Source: Astrocystis sublimbata (lineage: Eukaryota > Ascomycota > Sordariomycetes > Xylariales > Xylariaceae). Taken from it: a stretch of 64,000 nt of DNA. A program made the position numbers and the translations under genes. Numbering within the stretch: position 1 is the stretch's first letter; every line of letters begins with the position of its first letter. The stretch spans positions 310,001 through 374,000 of the forward strand of contig JAJNNY010000015.1 in the NCBI GenBank assembly GCA_022453515.1, read 5' to 3'. Positions 12,212-25,000 of the stretch are shown here, in pieces. The notes under the pieces were generated by a model. The model made no database searches. It saw only the letters and a list, made by a program, of their open reading frames with translations, and was not told where the DNA came from.

Positions 12212-13050
12212 CTTCCGTGGCACCCGAACCCGAACGCGAACCATTCCGCCGGGAAGGAATAGGACATTTAGCGGCGCAGGCGCAGGGGGTAACTCAATGC
12301 AATGCGACGAGACAAGACGCGTTCAAGGCATGTATGTGTACTAGGAATGGGGATCCGATGTTTGCATCATCGCCTGTGGCGTAGCTGTGTCGAGTCGGGA
12401 TGAATCGGATCGGATGAAGTTGGGGGTTCGTTTGGTGGTCGTCCATGGATGCTTGTTTCCATATTGGATCTCTCACTGATCAATGATCACGGATCATGTG
12501 CCTCTTGTCTTCAACCTACCTACACACCTACCCTACCGTAAAGTAAAGTATCTGATAACACAGGACATTAAGTCTAGGTAAGTAAGGTAGCGACGTGAGC
12601 ACCATCAGGAGGGGAACTTCCGGGGAGAGGATGGGGGCAGAGGAGCCTAGTGCTTATGCAAACCCGAACCAAAACCAAACAGTAGCATTGTCATGGTATG
12701 GTATGGTGTTCGTGTTATTGTTCTGCGAAGGATGCTATGCTTCCAGTTACGATCAGCTGACTAGCTCGACATCGCGCTCTGCTCGATCTTACGTAGCATT
12801 CACTCGGACAGACCCTAAAGGCAATAGGCGGTAACCAATGTGCGTCAGATGATGCGAAGGATGAAAGGTTGTGCAGGCTGTATCTAAAACACTATCGATC
12901 CTGCTAGATGCTTAGTCGAGACTTGAGCGTCTTGGGATTGTCTTCGAACGTCTAATGTTTCACTCGGTAATTACGTGCTTGTCTGCACATACGTAAATAG
13001 GTACACATATGATCTGGTTCAACTCGGACCCGAATGTTGGTTAGGTCGTA

Positions 13051-13077
13051 GCAAGCAAGCAAGCAAGCAAGCAAGCA
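13051..13077. repeat. (GCAA)n microsatellite
   Basis: Six full GCAA units and a partial seventh, uninterrupted. Confidence 0.92.
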
Positions 13078-13238
13078 TTCCACCATTTAGTTTGCGTTTT
13101 TGGAATCCATAATGGTTGTTTCACTACCTAGGTAACTAGCATGTGCAATGTTCGTACTACATACAATAATATAACAACATACTGAATACCGAAATGAAGC
13201 CAACGAGGTGTTAGCTGTTGGTAATCCATGCTATTATA

Positions 13239-13253
13239 CATGCATGCATGCAT
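13239..13253. repeat. (CATG)n self-complementary microsatellite
   Basis: CATGCATGCATGCAT is a perfect self-complementary tetranucleotide run that could extrude a small hairpin. Confidence 0.85.
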
Positions 13254-13985
13254 CCTACGCCTCACACCTCAGCCCTTCCTTCGCTTCCTCCTGTTAATTG
13301 TTGGCAACGCGTAGTCTTAGTCTTACCCATAGATACTTACAGCAGCAACATAATTTAAAGCTATTCTTCCCGTAACGTATGCCATTTCGCGGCGAGGCTA
13401 CGATGTTACCCTAATACTGTCCTGTACTGTCTTGTCCTTTTCGGTTCCCCTAACCCATCATATATCATAGGCTGAGACTAGATATAGCTCGCTTGCCAAC
13501 CTCTCGTATATATAGCCCGTGGAACGGAATGGAGCGTATTGGTCGAAATCTGCAGCCTTGTTGCAAAACATACTAACTTATTATCACTAATAAAGAATGA
13601 CTAATCCCCAATGATCATGAGCTCTCGATCGTACTCCCAAGTTGTGTTTGCGGTGAGTGTCCGGTTCTGCTAGTATTTGAATAAGATAGGTAAGATAAGA
13701 CTCTAAATGAGAGTCTACTATCTAAATTGTTGTTGCCATAATCAAGATCAAACCCGATCGGGCGTGTAACGCCGAGATGAGATGAGGTTACAAACCTGCA
13801 CCCCGGACCGGATCGGACCTGAAAAGAAAGCAAACCGCCAAGGGATATAATATAATATCGGCCAACGTCCCAGTCAAGCGTGTAGTAGATTATAAGGAAG
13901 CATCGGATGGAATTCAGTGGTACGTAAGTTGGGTCTAGGTTACATCAAGTAATCTCGATGGGATGAAATGCCACGATGAACTAGG

Positions 13986-14012
13986 GTTTGTGTGTTTGTT
14001 TGTTTGTTTGTA
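13986..14012. repeat. (TTTG)n microsatellite
   Basis: Four to five TTTG units preceded by a TG run. A second (TTTG)n tract occurs at 52228-52247. Confidence 0.85.
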
Positions 14013-14768
14013 AGGCAAGCTCCAGAATTCCTTTAATTACATAACTGTTTATAAGTCACCTAGTAGTTAAATCAGTTCCACCAAGAGACGCAAGAGATAC
14101 TATACCATTCCAAAGGTCGGACGAAACGACCTCGAACTAGGTAGGAGGTAGTGCCTGTGACAGGTCGGGTGGGTGTTAGTGTCACCCTTACTTGTGCCAA
14201 AAGATTTTTCATCGGAACACCAACACTATCACCATCACCATCGTCTAACAAGTTAAGTCAATATTCATATATAGGGACATAAAATGACATGTCTAGTACG
14301 TAAGAACTAGTATTTTAGTGGTTCAGTACTAAATTGATTATAAATTAGGACATAAAAAAAGTGTATTAATTAAGCTTGCTAAGACTATGCTATGAGTTAT
14401 CTGTGTGCGCGCGTGTGTGAGTAAGTATATGTGTATACAACATATTTGCGAGGATGATGACGATGTTGATGTTGAGGATGTGTATGGCGATAGTAATGTA
14501 ATTATATGGTAAAGTGTGTGCGTCCGTAATATGTGTGTGTGTGCGCATCCCAATCCCACCAAAAGGTAACCTCAAAGTACCATACCATACCATCCATAAC
14601 CAACCGACCGCAAAAAGAAAGCTCAAGACCTCCTGCCCTTGCAACTCATCCATATGTATGCATGCATTTATAAACATCAAACCATTCCACCAGCCACCAG
14701 AATGAGAAAACAATCAAGTACCGTATATAAATCAGCAGACAGATAATATACTCAGGTACTAGTAGTAA

Positions 14769-14839
14769 TAGGTATGTATGTAGATAGGAGGTAGATAGAT
14801 AGTGTAGACAAGTAGGTAAGGTAGGTAGGTAGATAGATT
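14769..14839. repeat. Compound AGGT/AGAT/GTAT microsatellite
   Basis: About 70 bases of mixed GTAT, AGAT and AGGT units, among the longest simple-sequence stretches in the window. Confidence 0.8.
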
Positions 14840-15283
14840 AAAAGCCCCATCGCCCGCTCAGCAAGGACAGTCGGCCCAATCTATCTCATCTACCTTAGAA
14901 GTATCTATCCCATCCCATCCTATCCATCCATCCATTCATTAATCCTTGAATGAATGGTGAAAACATAACATAACATGAATAAGTTAAACCATCAGAAGAA
15001 TAATCTCAAGGGAGGAAAAGTTAGGCGTTGGGTTGGGTTGGGTTAGGTAAGGAGGATCAGTCGAAAAGAACCAACAGGATTAAAAACAAACCAGACAAAA
15101 ACCGACCAACAAACATGGGAATCGTTCAAGTCAAGATCGACAGAAAGAGAGAAGAAAAAAAGCCCCCCAAGAAGAAAATACCTAGGCCAATAGTAAGCAA
15201 GCAGTAGTAGCAAAAAACTCCGTCCATGCTGCCCGTTGTTTGATCTGCGTGTATCTCGATAGAGAGAAAAAAAAACGCCTCCA

Positions 15284-15300
15284 GCCGCCGCCGCCGCCGC
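15284..15300. repeat. (GCC)n microsatellite
   Basis: Six GCC units in the 3' flank of RSC7, followed by further C-rich sequence. Confidence 0.85.
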
Positions 15301-15913
15301 CCCGCACAGTCTGAGTGAGATGAGATTGCGATTTGAAGAGAGAAACACAAACACAAAACACAAGGGGGTATAATAACCAAAGCTTCGGATGCCTGCCAAA
15401 GAATCAAAAGCATAGGTAAAACTAACAACAATAAAGCCTGCCTCGCCAAAAACAAAATCGGATATTCCCCCGTGTATGAATACGATTGAAAATGTGAAGT
15501 TAACGAGGAAGCCTCATTGAGCAATATTTCCACCCCCCTCCCCCCAATCTCAGGTATTGGAATAACCTGATCACCCGCGGTCGCGAGTACCCCTTGTGTG
15601 TGGGCGAGCCCAATCCATCTTGTGCACGGTTTCACCAAAAGCGGGAGGGCCCCAGTTTGCAGCCAATCAACATGGCGCCTTGCCGCTGAGGTCGGATATA
15701 AGACCGAGAGATGTGGCAGCCAGTTTTGTGTGGGTTGCCACTGAAGAATTCAAGTGGGATATTGGCAGCATCCACGGCGGCATGATTCGAAGTAATGTAA
15801 TAGTCGGTCGATATCGTGCGCAATGGCAAGTGCCGCTTTAATCCAGCAGGTAGTAACCGGGATGTCTTGCCAAATCGATGTCTCCTGAACTTCTCAATGG
15901 TGTGCCTATTCCT

Positions 15914-18900
15914 TTATTGGCCCTGGTTAGGCCACCATTGCCCACCCGCGGGGTTGTGAGGATTGGACCACGTCGATTGCCCGGCGGGCCCGGACCCCTG
16001 GTTCTGGGGCATGAACTGTCGCGGGGTTTGCTCCGGGGGGTACATCCCTTGTCCTTGGCTTGGATAACCGTGGGGCATGGTTTGCATCCCGGGGTACTGC
16101 ATCTGGCCCGGCTGCATCTGAGGGGTGCCACTGGGTTGGCGCAACTGCGGGGCCGGCGACTGCTGAGGGTGTGGCGAACCCTGCGTCTGGGTGGTATAAC
16201 CGTACTGCTGAGCCTGCTGGGCCTGTGGTGTCTGAGGAGGCCCCCACATGGCCGGATTCGAGGGAGCGTAGTTGTACGCCGGCGCACCCTGTGACATGGC
16301 ACTCGGCGTGGATTGGAGACTCGGGACTCTAGCCTGCTTCTGATTCGTCGGCTGGGGCATGGCGCGCATCGTGGGTTGGCCCATGGGCTGCTGGGCATGT
16401 ATTGGTTGGCTGTAGGGCGCGGCGGTCATCATCATCTGCTGGGGGCTCTGGTTGGGCATGACGCTGGAGGTCAGACCGGCGGGCGTCGCGTGTGGCGACT
16501 GGCCCGGTCGGGAGGCAGGCAGGCCGGGCAGGCCGGCATCGGTGACGACGGGTGGCGAAGCGGTGGGCTGTTCGTGCGGCCGCCTCCATATATCGTGCAG
16601 GTAGTTGCTCCGGACCTCACGGCCCTGGCTCAGGCTGCGGTTGTACTCGGCGGCCTGGTGGGCCTGGTGGTGTATCTCGGCCAGCGGGGTTGCCTGGGAC
16701 CTGTCCTGGTAGGCGGTGCCGGTGATCTCCTGGCGGGGACCTCCCTTGATGAAGTTGCTGTAGTCGCGCGTCCTCGTGTCGTTCAGATCTGGCACTGTTA
16801 TCATGGGCATTCTTGCCGAGGTTCCTGGCGGTCCTATCATACCTGGTTGCGCGAGGGGCTGTGGAGCATTGCCGAAGTGGTGCGAGTTGGTGTACATTAT
16901 CTCACCTTGGGGCCCGCCCTGGAGAGGGGCCATGCTGTTGGCCTCAGCAGCGGCCTCCCTGGCCCGACCAGCGCCGGGTCTCTTCTCGCCGGCCAGGTCG
17001 GCCTCGGTAAAGCCCTGCTTCCTCGCTTTGCCCTCCCAGTAGTCATCGCGCACGCGCCGACCCTGCTCAATGACTCGGCTGCCGAACTGGCGGAACATGG
17101 AGCGGGCGGTGACAATGGCGATCTGCCTGGAGCGGTAGGAGAAGGGCAAAATCTCCTGGCTGACCAGGTCGTCCTTTTCCGTCTGATTCGCGATGATCTT
17201 GAAGAGCGATCTGTTCTTGTTGAACAGCAGGTAGGAGTCGCGGTAGCCTAGAACCCTGGCGCATTCGGTGGCGAGCATGAACAACTTGTCGGCGCGATTG
17301 GGGACGAGGAAGGTGCGGCATCGGTATTCGCGACCGCCGGTCAGCTGGCCGTTGGGCATGACCTTCTTCTCGCCGGCCTCGTCGGTCTCCCGCGGTAGGT
17401 ACTCATCGCGGGCCTCGTTCAGCTGGTCGGTGGTGTGGTCGCGGACGGTGGGGAGGGCCTTCAGGGTCGTCTTGGTAGGCGTGGTCTTGGGCGGAGGGGA
17501 GGCCTGGGCGGGCGTGTAGACGGCCGAGGGCCCCGGCAGAGGCGCGTTTTGCGACTGCGGGGTCTGGGGCGGTATGGATTGCGGCATGGGGGGCGGCGGT
17601 ATCGAGGTGGTGCTGTAGTGTGGTGTGTCGTGATAGCTGTCGGATGTTCGTGGTTTCATGGGGCGACCGCGTTTGCGTGGCTGTCGCGAATCACCTGTAG
17701 AGCAAGGGACATTGTTCGTCAGTCCGTGTAAGAAGAGAAGAAGAATGAGGGTCTGCGTTGCTCCAGGGCCGCTCCTCGTGTGCGATGCGCTGCTGCTTTC
17801 GCGTCGTGATGGCGGCGTACACGGTCCTGCACGTTGTTGTTGTTGTTTCTGTTGTTGTCGAGGTCGATGCAATTGAAACACAGCACAGGTCGAATCCAAT
17901 GCGGCGCACAGATGTCGGTTCTTTGAATGAAGGTGTGCGTGATGGCGGAGTCGCGGAGTCCCAGCAGCCGAGTAGGAGCAACAAACAACAATCGCAACGG
18001 CAGCAGCGAGCAGGCGAGAGGATTATAGACCGGTTCAGAGGGGGCGAGAGAAAGGGTGAGACTTACCATCGTCTAGGGTTTCAGATTGCGGCGCGTCTTG
18101 ATAGCTGTGGTCGGGAGAGCGACTCCGCTTCAGGCCTCGCGAGTTTGCGTTGGCTACCGTCACTGTGCGATCAGAAAAGAAAGCGGTGGGTCAGCAATCG
18201 AACCGAACCAGCCTGTACCCGGCGATATGTCGTGGGCTGTGACACGGGAGGGGGCAAGCAAGCAGGACGAGGCAAGCAAGCAAGACACCGAGACCGAGGA
18301 ATGAATTATTTACACAAGAAGAAGATGAAGAGGAAAGGCGATGATTGGTATATGTGGGGCTGTTGAAAGTCGCTGTCGAGCTTGGAGCTTGAAAGCCGTG
18401 TTGGATTGGATTATGTTGTATTGCAGTGTGTTGTGTTGTGTTGGTTGTGTTGTTGTAAATGCAAAGGAAGAAAAGGCCGGCTCGAAAGTGGCTGGATTGG
18501 ATTGCGACCGCATTACGAGCGAACAACTAGCGACTTCGCGACTTCCATGATTCTAGGTACCCCGTCCATTCAAGCCATTAAGCCATGGACCGATCCTTCC
18601 TCAGCCATTGTTGGGAGCTCAGGACAGTGCGAATACTGAGCCGCTTTGTGGGGGCCCTCCGCACCAAGCCAAGCCAACGGCCGCCGCCATCGTCTTAGAC
18701 AGCTCGTTGGTGTTGGTGTTGGTGTTGGTCCAATGTATAAGTGAACGAACAAGGCACACAGGCAAAGCAGCCAAGGCACAGGCACGGCCACGGATGCGAG
18801 GCGCAAAAACCCTCGAGCTGAAGACAAACAAACATAAACCGCCACTTGTTCGAACAATGCTAGTAATGCAGCATGACAGCTTCGCATGAAATGAGAGAAT

Positions 18901-19234
18901 TATATAACAGGCTGCAAGTGGGAAGTGGAGGGCCCAACACTAAGGGTCCCCCTTGCACCACGATGCGAGGCCACGAGATAAGGCGACGAGGCTGCCGGCC
19001 ATCGTCGACGGCCGAGACGAGAACAGGGACGAAAGACGACAGTGGACGGGAGGGGGGCAGCGAGTTGAAGTTTAAATAAGGACGAAGCAGCGCAAAAAGG
19101 TAAAAATATAAAACAAAGAATGGAGAGGAGAGGAGAACGACAGAAACAAACGTACCTGGGTTAAGGGCGGCAGGGTTGATAGTTGCGGGATTGATGGTCG
19201 CACCCTCAGCGCCGTTGGGCTGGGCGGAATACAT
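15914..19234 (-). CDS. RSC7: Rsc7/Swp82-family subunit of RSC or SWI/SNF chromatin-remodelling complex
   Basis: Three coding exons, 19156-19234, 18067-18162 and 15914-17694, encode 651 residues. Both introns (about 990 and 370 nt) are long for this genome but have clear GTACGT/GTAAGT donors and CAG acceptors, and the phases agree. After a short Asn-Pro/Ala leader come a basic nuclear-localisation-like stretch (SRQPRKRGRPMKPR, about 61-74) and the Rsc7/Swp82 domain, about residues 165-280. The domain carries EYRCRTFLVPNR at 181-192, an LGYRDSYLLFNKNRSLFK segment and an ILPFSYRSRQ segment. The C-terminal half is Gln/Pro/Met-rich and disordered, ending in a WWP-containing tail. The family (yeast Rsc7/Npl6, Swp82) tethers or stabilises remodeller modules in the nucleus. 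The start chosen is the first ATG after the acceptor at about 19249. No ATG occurs in the preceding roughly 350 bases on the minus strand, so the leader appears to be spliced. Further upstream coding exons cannot be excluded. Confidence 0.88.
18707..18728. repeat. (TTGGTG)n microsatellite
   Basis: A short hexanucleotide run lies inside the first intron of RSC7. Confidence 0.75.
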
Positions 19235-20300
19235 TCGGGCGGGCGACTGGCGATGCTGCAATGTAGCACCTTTGCGAACGAGTTAGCACCACACGTTCCT
19301 TCCGTCGAGTCTCGAACACACAGCGCAGCGTCGGTCGGCGTTGCGGCGGCGGGAAGGGACGTGGAGAAGGCGAGATGCCTGCAGAACGACGTGTCTTGAT
19401 ATAGTTGGACGACAACGAGCGAACCTCGACCTGGGGTACCGCCCGAAGGATGACGCGCCCTGCTGCGAGCACCGACACCAGCCAGCCCGAGGCAGGCCAA
19501 GGCAGGGCCAAGAGAGCAGATCTCGGGGCAGGGAGGGGGGATACTGGGGATGGATGTGTGAATGGCAAGCCGCGGCGGCGATGGCGGCGATAGCTACCAG
19601 CCAGCAGCAACAAGCAGCAAGCAGTTAAGGATTGTATGAGATGGATGTATGTATTGTATTGTGGACCGTGGACTGCGGCCTGCAAAGTAGATTGTGGATT
19701 GCGCACTGCTGCAGCACTAGAGCATGCACATCCTCTCTCTCCCTGTACACTTGACTGATGTGGATGGATGGATGGATGCGATGCTTGATTATCTGGATAC
19801 TGAATGCTGGGTGCTGGATACCTGCTGAGAGCCTGCGAGTGGGATGGTGGAGTGGGGATGGCCTACATACAAACCCTGCTGTATGGTGTAGATGGCGTGG
19901 TGGTATGCGTACCGCTTCTGCGGAGGCGTCGAGGGGTCGTCGGTCGAGGGTGTGATGCGCCTCTCGAGCTCTCTCTCCTCTCGCGGCGCTTTTGCTGCCT
20001 CGAGCAAAGCAGGCAGACCAAAGCAGGCAGACAAGCAGGCGGGGAGGGGGTGAGGGGACCAGCCTGACCAGGGGGGAGTGCGAGCCAGCTTGGTCGTGCT
20101 CAAGAAATTGTGTGGAAAGAGACGCCGAATGGCTGTCCCGGACCTTGCCAGCCTGGAGATAGCTACTATATATACCGTAACTAGCAGCCGGGCGTGTGGA
20201 TAGAGTTGAGGGTGGGTGAAGAGCATCGACTGGGGGAGGGAATCCCCGGGACCAGGGGGGAGCGGGTGTGCGACTACGAGGGCTGCGAGCCACTGCGAGA
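19235..20300. promoter_or_regulatory. RSC7 5' leader and promoter region
   Basis: Upstream of the RSC7 start, the minus strand is C/T-rich and lacks ATG codons from about 19235 to 19590. An acceptor-like TTGCAG lies at 19249-19254, so part of this is probably a spliced 5' untranslated region. Farther up (19640-20300) there are several minus-strand open frames without domains. They are not called. Confidence 0.5.
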
Positions 20301-22080
20301 GGGGTGCGAGAGGGGTGTAGAGTAAGGAGGTAGGTAAGAAAGGAACTAGGTAGGCGAAAAGAGGAGAGATGCGACTATGAGCGGATTCAACCTACTTGGA
20401 CCTAAGCTTAAGTACATCATAAGGCCTGTTGTCCGTGTCCGCGCAGGCCGAACGAGGAAGTAAAAATAACAAGTGTGTCTGCTTTGTGTCCACTACTGTC
20501 GTAGTTTGCGTACCTAATGCGTAAGATCAGATAAAATAAGTAATCAAGTTTAAAGTAAGCAAGTAAGTAAGTAAATAAATAGACAGACACAAACGGACAG
20601 TAAATCTAAGTAGGTAGGTAGTAAGTAGTAGAAGACGCGCTACTTTGCTTTTAGGCAGTCAGTCGGATTCTCCAGGTTGATTGCTGCCAGGGTGTAATGC
20701 GCAGGTGCTATGTATGCGAGGCGAGGTATGGGTGTAAGTGAGTATGCGCGTTGCTGGGTACTCCGCAGCACGCCTTGGGATTGTACATTTAGCATATAGC
20801 TCACGATGGATGCTGCAGCTATCTGTGGATAGCCATGGGCATCGCGCAGTAGCGTGAGTACGGGGACGTGGAGTATACAGTACTATGCCGACGCCACTGA
20901 CCAGCACAATCAGCAGCAATCAGCACAAGTCCTGGTCTCCGGTCTTGGGTACCACAGAGTTCTGACAGAGCATCGGTCGCCGTTGGCTGACTTTACCTGG
21001 GAAATGCCTACCTTTTCTGCTCCCGCTTTGCTTGTGTTTCTTTCTGTTGCCACAGCTGAGGCCGTGCAGACACACCAGGTCGCTTGTCTGGGCGCAGGGA
21101 CGGTGCGATGGACGATGGAAAAGTAGGAAGGTCAAGTGGCCACGCCGTGGATGTATGGGCAGATGCTTTGTGCATAAGTCGGCAGCGAGGGGAGTAGGTG
21201 GATAGGCAAGTAGGTAGGCAGACAGGAGGAAAATCAAACTTGCACTTACAGCCGAAAGTGGAATTGTCTCTCCCCCCTTCACCTCAACGCACCAGGAGGA
21301 TTGCTCTCGTGTCTTATTGGCAGCTTAGCGCAGTGCCGATTCCTGTCCTCTGCTCGTATTGTCTGCTCGTCTAGTCTGCCAACGAGCGATCTGTCAGCCT
21401 GTTAATCGTCCTGGTCTGGACGCTGGTCCGCGCGGATATTTCATATGTAGGCCTGGTCGTCGCTGTCACCCCTCCGTTTTTCGCCCATGTGAAGGCGCGG
21501 GGGGCACCAACGGTCTGGCTGGCCAGTCCGCGAATAGGCAAACGAGCGAGGGAACCAAGTTGTGCCCGCCGTTGGTTCAAGCTTCCCAGCCGAGCCAGGG
21601 TGAGTCTTCGCCTATGAGTGAATGTGCGTAGTGTATGTATGTACCGATACTCTCTGCAACAGAGACCGGCCAGCCAGTGTACTGCACTGCACTGCACTCA
21701 TTTCCCTATGTGAACCCACGATGTGGAGAGAGAGAGCTATCTAGTAGGGATGCATGTGCGCTACTAGGTATAGTAGTTACATCTTGATGCTACATGTCGA
21801 TAGTCTGGGCGTCGGGGCAGGGCAGGGGGGGTCGTCGGCATGTGCTTGTGCGCTTACCTGTAGAGTATATTGTCTACTAGTAGTAGGTCTAGCACACCGT
21901 TCGTGCCGATATAGTGTTGTGGTATATAGAAATAAGGACAAGTGGCCTTCGCAGGAGAAGAACGAGCGATGATGACTTTGAGGATTAATGATGATGACAG
22001 CGATGATGATGTCGTGTGATATGGAGAAATCCCAACAGGGAGCAGGTGGTTAAAGTAAAGTGGGCGAATCAATAGGCGAA
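20301..22080. other. Gene-free, microsatellite-bearing intergenic region
   Basis: No gene is seen. AGTA/AGGT-type tracts occur (20554-20580 and around 20610-20630), as does a short CACTG run near 21680-21698. Open frames here are short and motif-free. Confidence 0.6.
20554..20580. repeat. (AAGT)n microsatellite
   Basis: A run of AAGT units, with one AAGC and a few AAAT units. Confidence 0.8.
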
Positions 22081-25000
22081 AATGGCCTAGCTATCGGATC
22101 CCCGGAGAATCTTGAGATGGCTTTGGCGGGCGTCGAGACGAAACACCGAGCGAGAGGCCAGCTCGGTGCAATCAATTCTGTCTTTATTGCTTTTGGCCTG
22201 GCCCTTATCTTCGTTATGGAGGTAAATGGTCTTTTGCGCTCATATCATACTCGCCTTCATCTGCGCCTTGACTCGGGTAACCGATTGATGCTTTCGACTC
22301 ACTCCGGTCACGACGCCCAATGAGCACGAATGATGCCCGAGAGAGGCGGAGAGCACAGAGAAAAAAGCAACGGGTCTAAAGAAGCAAGGGTCCGTCTGAA
22401 TCTTAATAATAGAAACAAGTTTTATTCTCAAATGAATCGTTGGCCGGTGTTGACCAAGGCAGCACGCGAAGCTGGGCGGGGAGTTATAGAACACGACTCC
22501 AAAACTTATTCTGTCCACCGAGGGGGGTGCTATTAGCTGGCTACCTCCAGGGCAGAACTAAAACTACCAGGTAGATCAATGACCGTAAGCTGAGGTGCTA
22601 TTTGTCTTACGCGAAACCCGCCAAGGGTTCCCCAGCTGCTAGCTTTTACGTTTCGCGCAATTCTGTGGTTTGAGACGGGCGCTTTAGTTGTTGACAGAGT
22701 CGAACGGCTTGTTGCTGATTTATAGAATGGAAGGCTGTTTGGTTGCTCCTGATCCGCTGACCAATGCCCGACGTTGCGAATTATAGGCAGGGTCACGACG
22801 GGTTAAAAATCTGGGGTCGGCGCATGGTGTGGGAAGGACGGCTGGCTGCAGTAGTAGTTATACAGCAATAGCCTTCAGGGTAACGCATCTGTCATCCTTA
22901 CTATATTTCCTGTTACAGCGCTCACGCTTTGACGTGAAAGGACCCTGATCACCGCAGCGAACATCAATTTGCCTGATGGAACCGAGCGATGTCAAGGAGG
23001 GGAGGGCTAGAAGCCTGGAGCTAGGAGCGGGAGACAGACAGGGTGGCAGAGAGTGATGGAGGGGCGGTAAGTTTGTTCGTGGGTGAGTGGACCGACAGAC
23101 GGGAGGTCCACCGATGATGATGGCGTTGGTTGGAGCATGTCTAGTTGACAAGATGTTGCGAAAGCGCTTCTTAGTCAGGCATGAAGGGATGCACGATGCT
23201 TGCGTGATATCCTGCAAGAATTTAGCCCATACATACATGATGTACAGCAAGCAGTGCAGGCCTCAAGTCCAAGGCAAACTGGCATCATGGATGTTTGGTA
23301 TTTGCTTGCTACTAATCGATCCATTGTTTACCGAGATCATTTCCCAATGTTGATTCTTTCGAAGCATAGAAGACCGTCGCTTTTACCAAAAGCTGCTCTT
23401 GCATAATTACTGTAAGCATGCCATGGGTAATGATAGTCAGATTGAGTCCTGTGGTTTACCTTGCCTGTATGTGTACGCGTATAGATAAAGAGGGGTTACC
23501 GACAGATCAAGAACAGGTGTGTCATAATCCAATGCTCGGGGTGCGTGTATATAATCGACTAACCTCGGGATACTCCAGCCAAATGCAAGAACTACCTCGA
23601 TGCTAGGTAGACCCATACCTTACGGTCATGTGCCCACTACATGCTGACCAGGTACTGGATGGGGAATTACAGAGAATCAATGTCAGTGCCGCCCCATGTT
23701 TCCAAAGTCTGAAACTATCAGCCTACAGTAGTGTATACCATGCTTGGCAGTCCACCGAAACTAAATCTAAATCTATCTTTATACAGTAGCGTGCTGAGTA
23801 GCGTAAACTTGGCCGGTCATCCAGCTTTGGGCAGCAGATCATAGCTCTCTGTAGGTACGCGTACACAGTATAGCTGGGGCGAGGATGAAACAAAAGTACA
23901 ACACTGCGCGCGTCTCGGACTACGATACAAATTCATTACGGTAGTAATGGTGGTCGTGACTCGTGGGGGAGTAAATGATCTGTGCCAATATAGGCGGAGC
24001 TGTGGCGCAAACTGGTAAAGAGGAGGAAGGCCAAGAATAACCAAGAACGGAAGGACAAGGGTCGAGATGATGCTTGAACCGCCAAGTTCGAACAGACTTC
24101 AGCAGAGAGTGGCGAGCATGGGTGTACGCGATAGCCGTCAAAGAGTGAGAGTGAGATAATACGACGACTATGGCGTTGATTTGGGGTAAATGCAAAAGGT
24201 CTCCGTCTCGCCGTCCATATGCCAATACAATAATGATCGATGGCGTGCATGTCTGCAAGCATAAGATTACCGAGCGTGATACAGCCCATCGTGCAAGAGG
24301 GTAATACCCGCAAAACGGACGACGCTGACGACATGCACCTCCTTGTAGCCGCGCCGGCCGCGTAAGGCCCGGAGAATCAAGTAGGTAGGTAGTGAGTGTT
24401 CTTACCATAAGTACACAGAGTCCTGTACAGCAGGAAACAGGAGATGTACCGTGGGACCTGACTGGTTGGTGACGCGCTTCACTTGGGGCTGAATGCCGTA
24501 CGGTGGCAGACATGACGATCTTCTGTCTTGGAGAGGAAAAGAAAGCAAAACACGTTCTACACACATGTTTTCGATGAGCCGAAACATTTCTCCATTGCGA
24601 TGCGTGGCCAAGTACTGCGATGCGATGCAATGCACGACAATATGAGGACTAACAGAGCACGACCTATTTGTGGAACGGGTGGGACTTCGCAGGTGTCTCG
24701 ATGACTGCGGGATTCACTTCACGGATACCGATGTCGATTTCGAGGACCGTAGTTACCTCAATGGGCTTAGATCTGTGTTAACTTTCAACCACATGTTGCA
24801 ATTCCTCGTGGCGCGGCTATAGTTACAGTTACTCAATACTCCAAGCTGTTTCACATTTTGGATCGCACGGCATATCGACCATTCAGACTCAAATTGACAA
24901 TCCAGCCAATGAGAGGGATGCCATATCTACTCCAACTATGTGTCTCTGTAGAGGACATTGTCTGTTAATATTCCACTTCATATCGCTTAGTGATATATTT

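Larger units (their letters stand above)
10234..15913. other. Gene-free, microsatellite-rich intergenic region
   Basis: No supported gene is seen in 5.7 kb. The region contains many tetranucleotide tracts (ACCT/AGGT, GCAA, TTTG, TGCA) and short AT-rich stretches (for example 13100-13200 and 14270-14350). Open frames in 11812-12267, 14390-14713 and 15126-15638 run through these tracts and show no domain. The right end, roughly from 15000, is probably the 3' untranslated region and terminator of the minus-strand RSC7 gene. Confidence 0.6.

Noticed and set aside
16313..17251. 312-codon open frame on the plus strand
   Set aside because: Lies antisense to the RSC7 coding exon; it is a shadow of GC-rich, repetitive Gln/Pro codons.
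18860..19261. 133-codon minus-strand frame read as one gene
   Set aside because: Its first part is the first coding exon of RSC7; the rest runs into the intron after the GTACGT donor.
23920..24630. 236-codon minus-strand open frame
   Set aside because: Begins with TTG, includes an ACCT microsatellite, and the peptide has no family resemblance.
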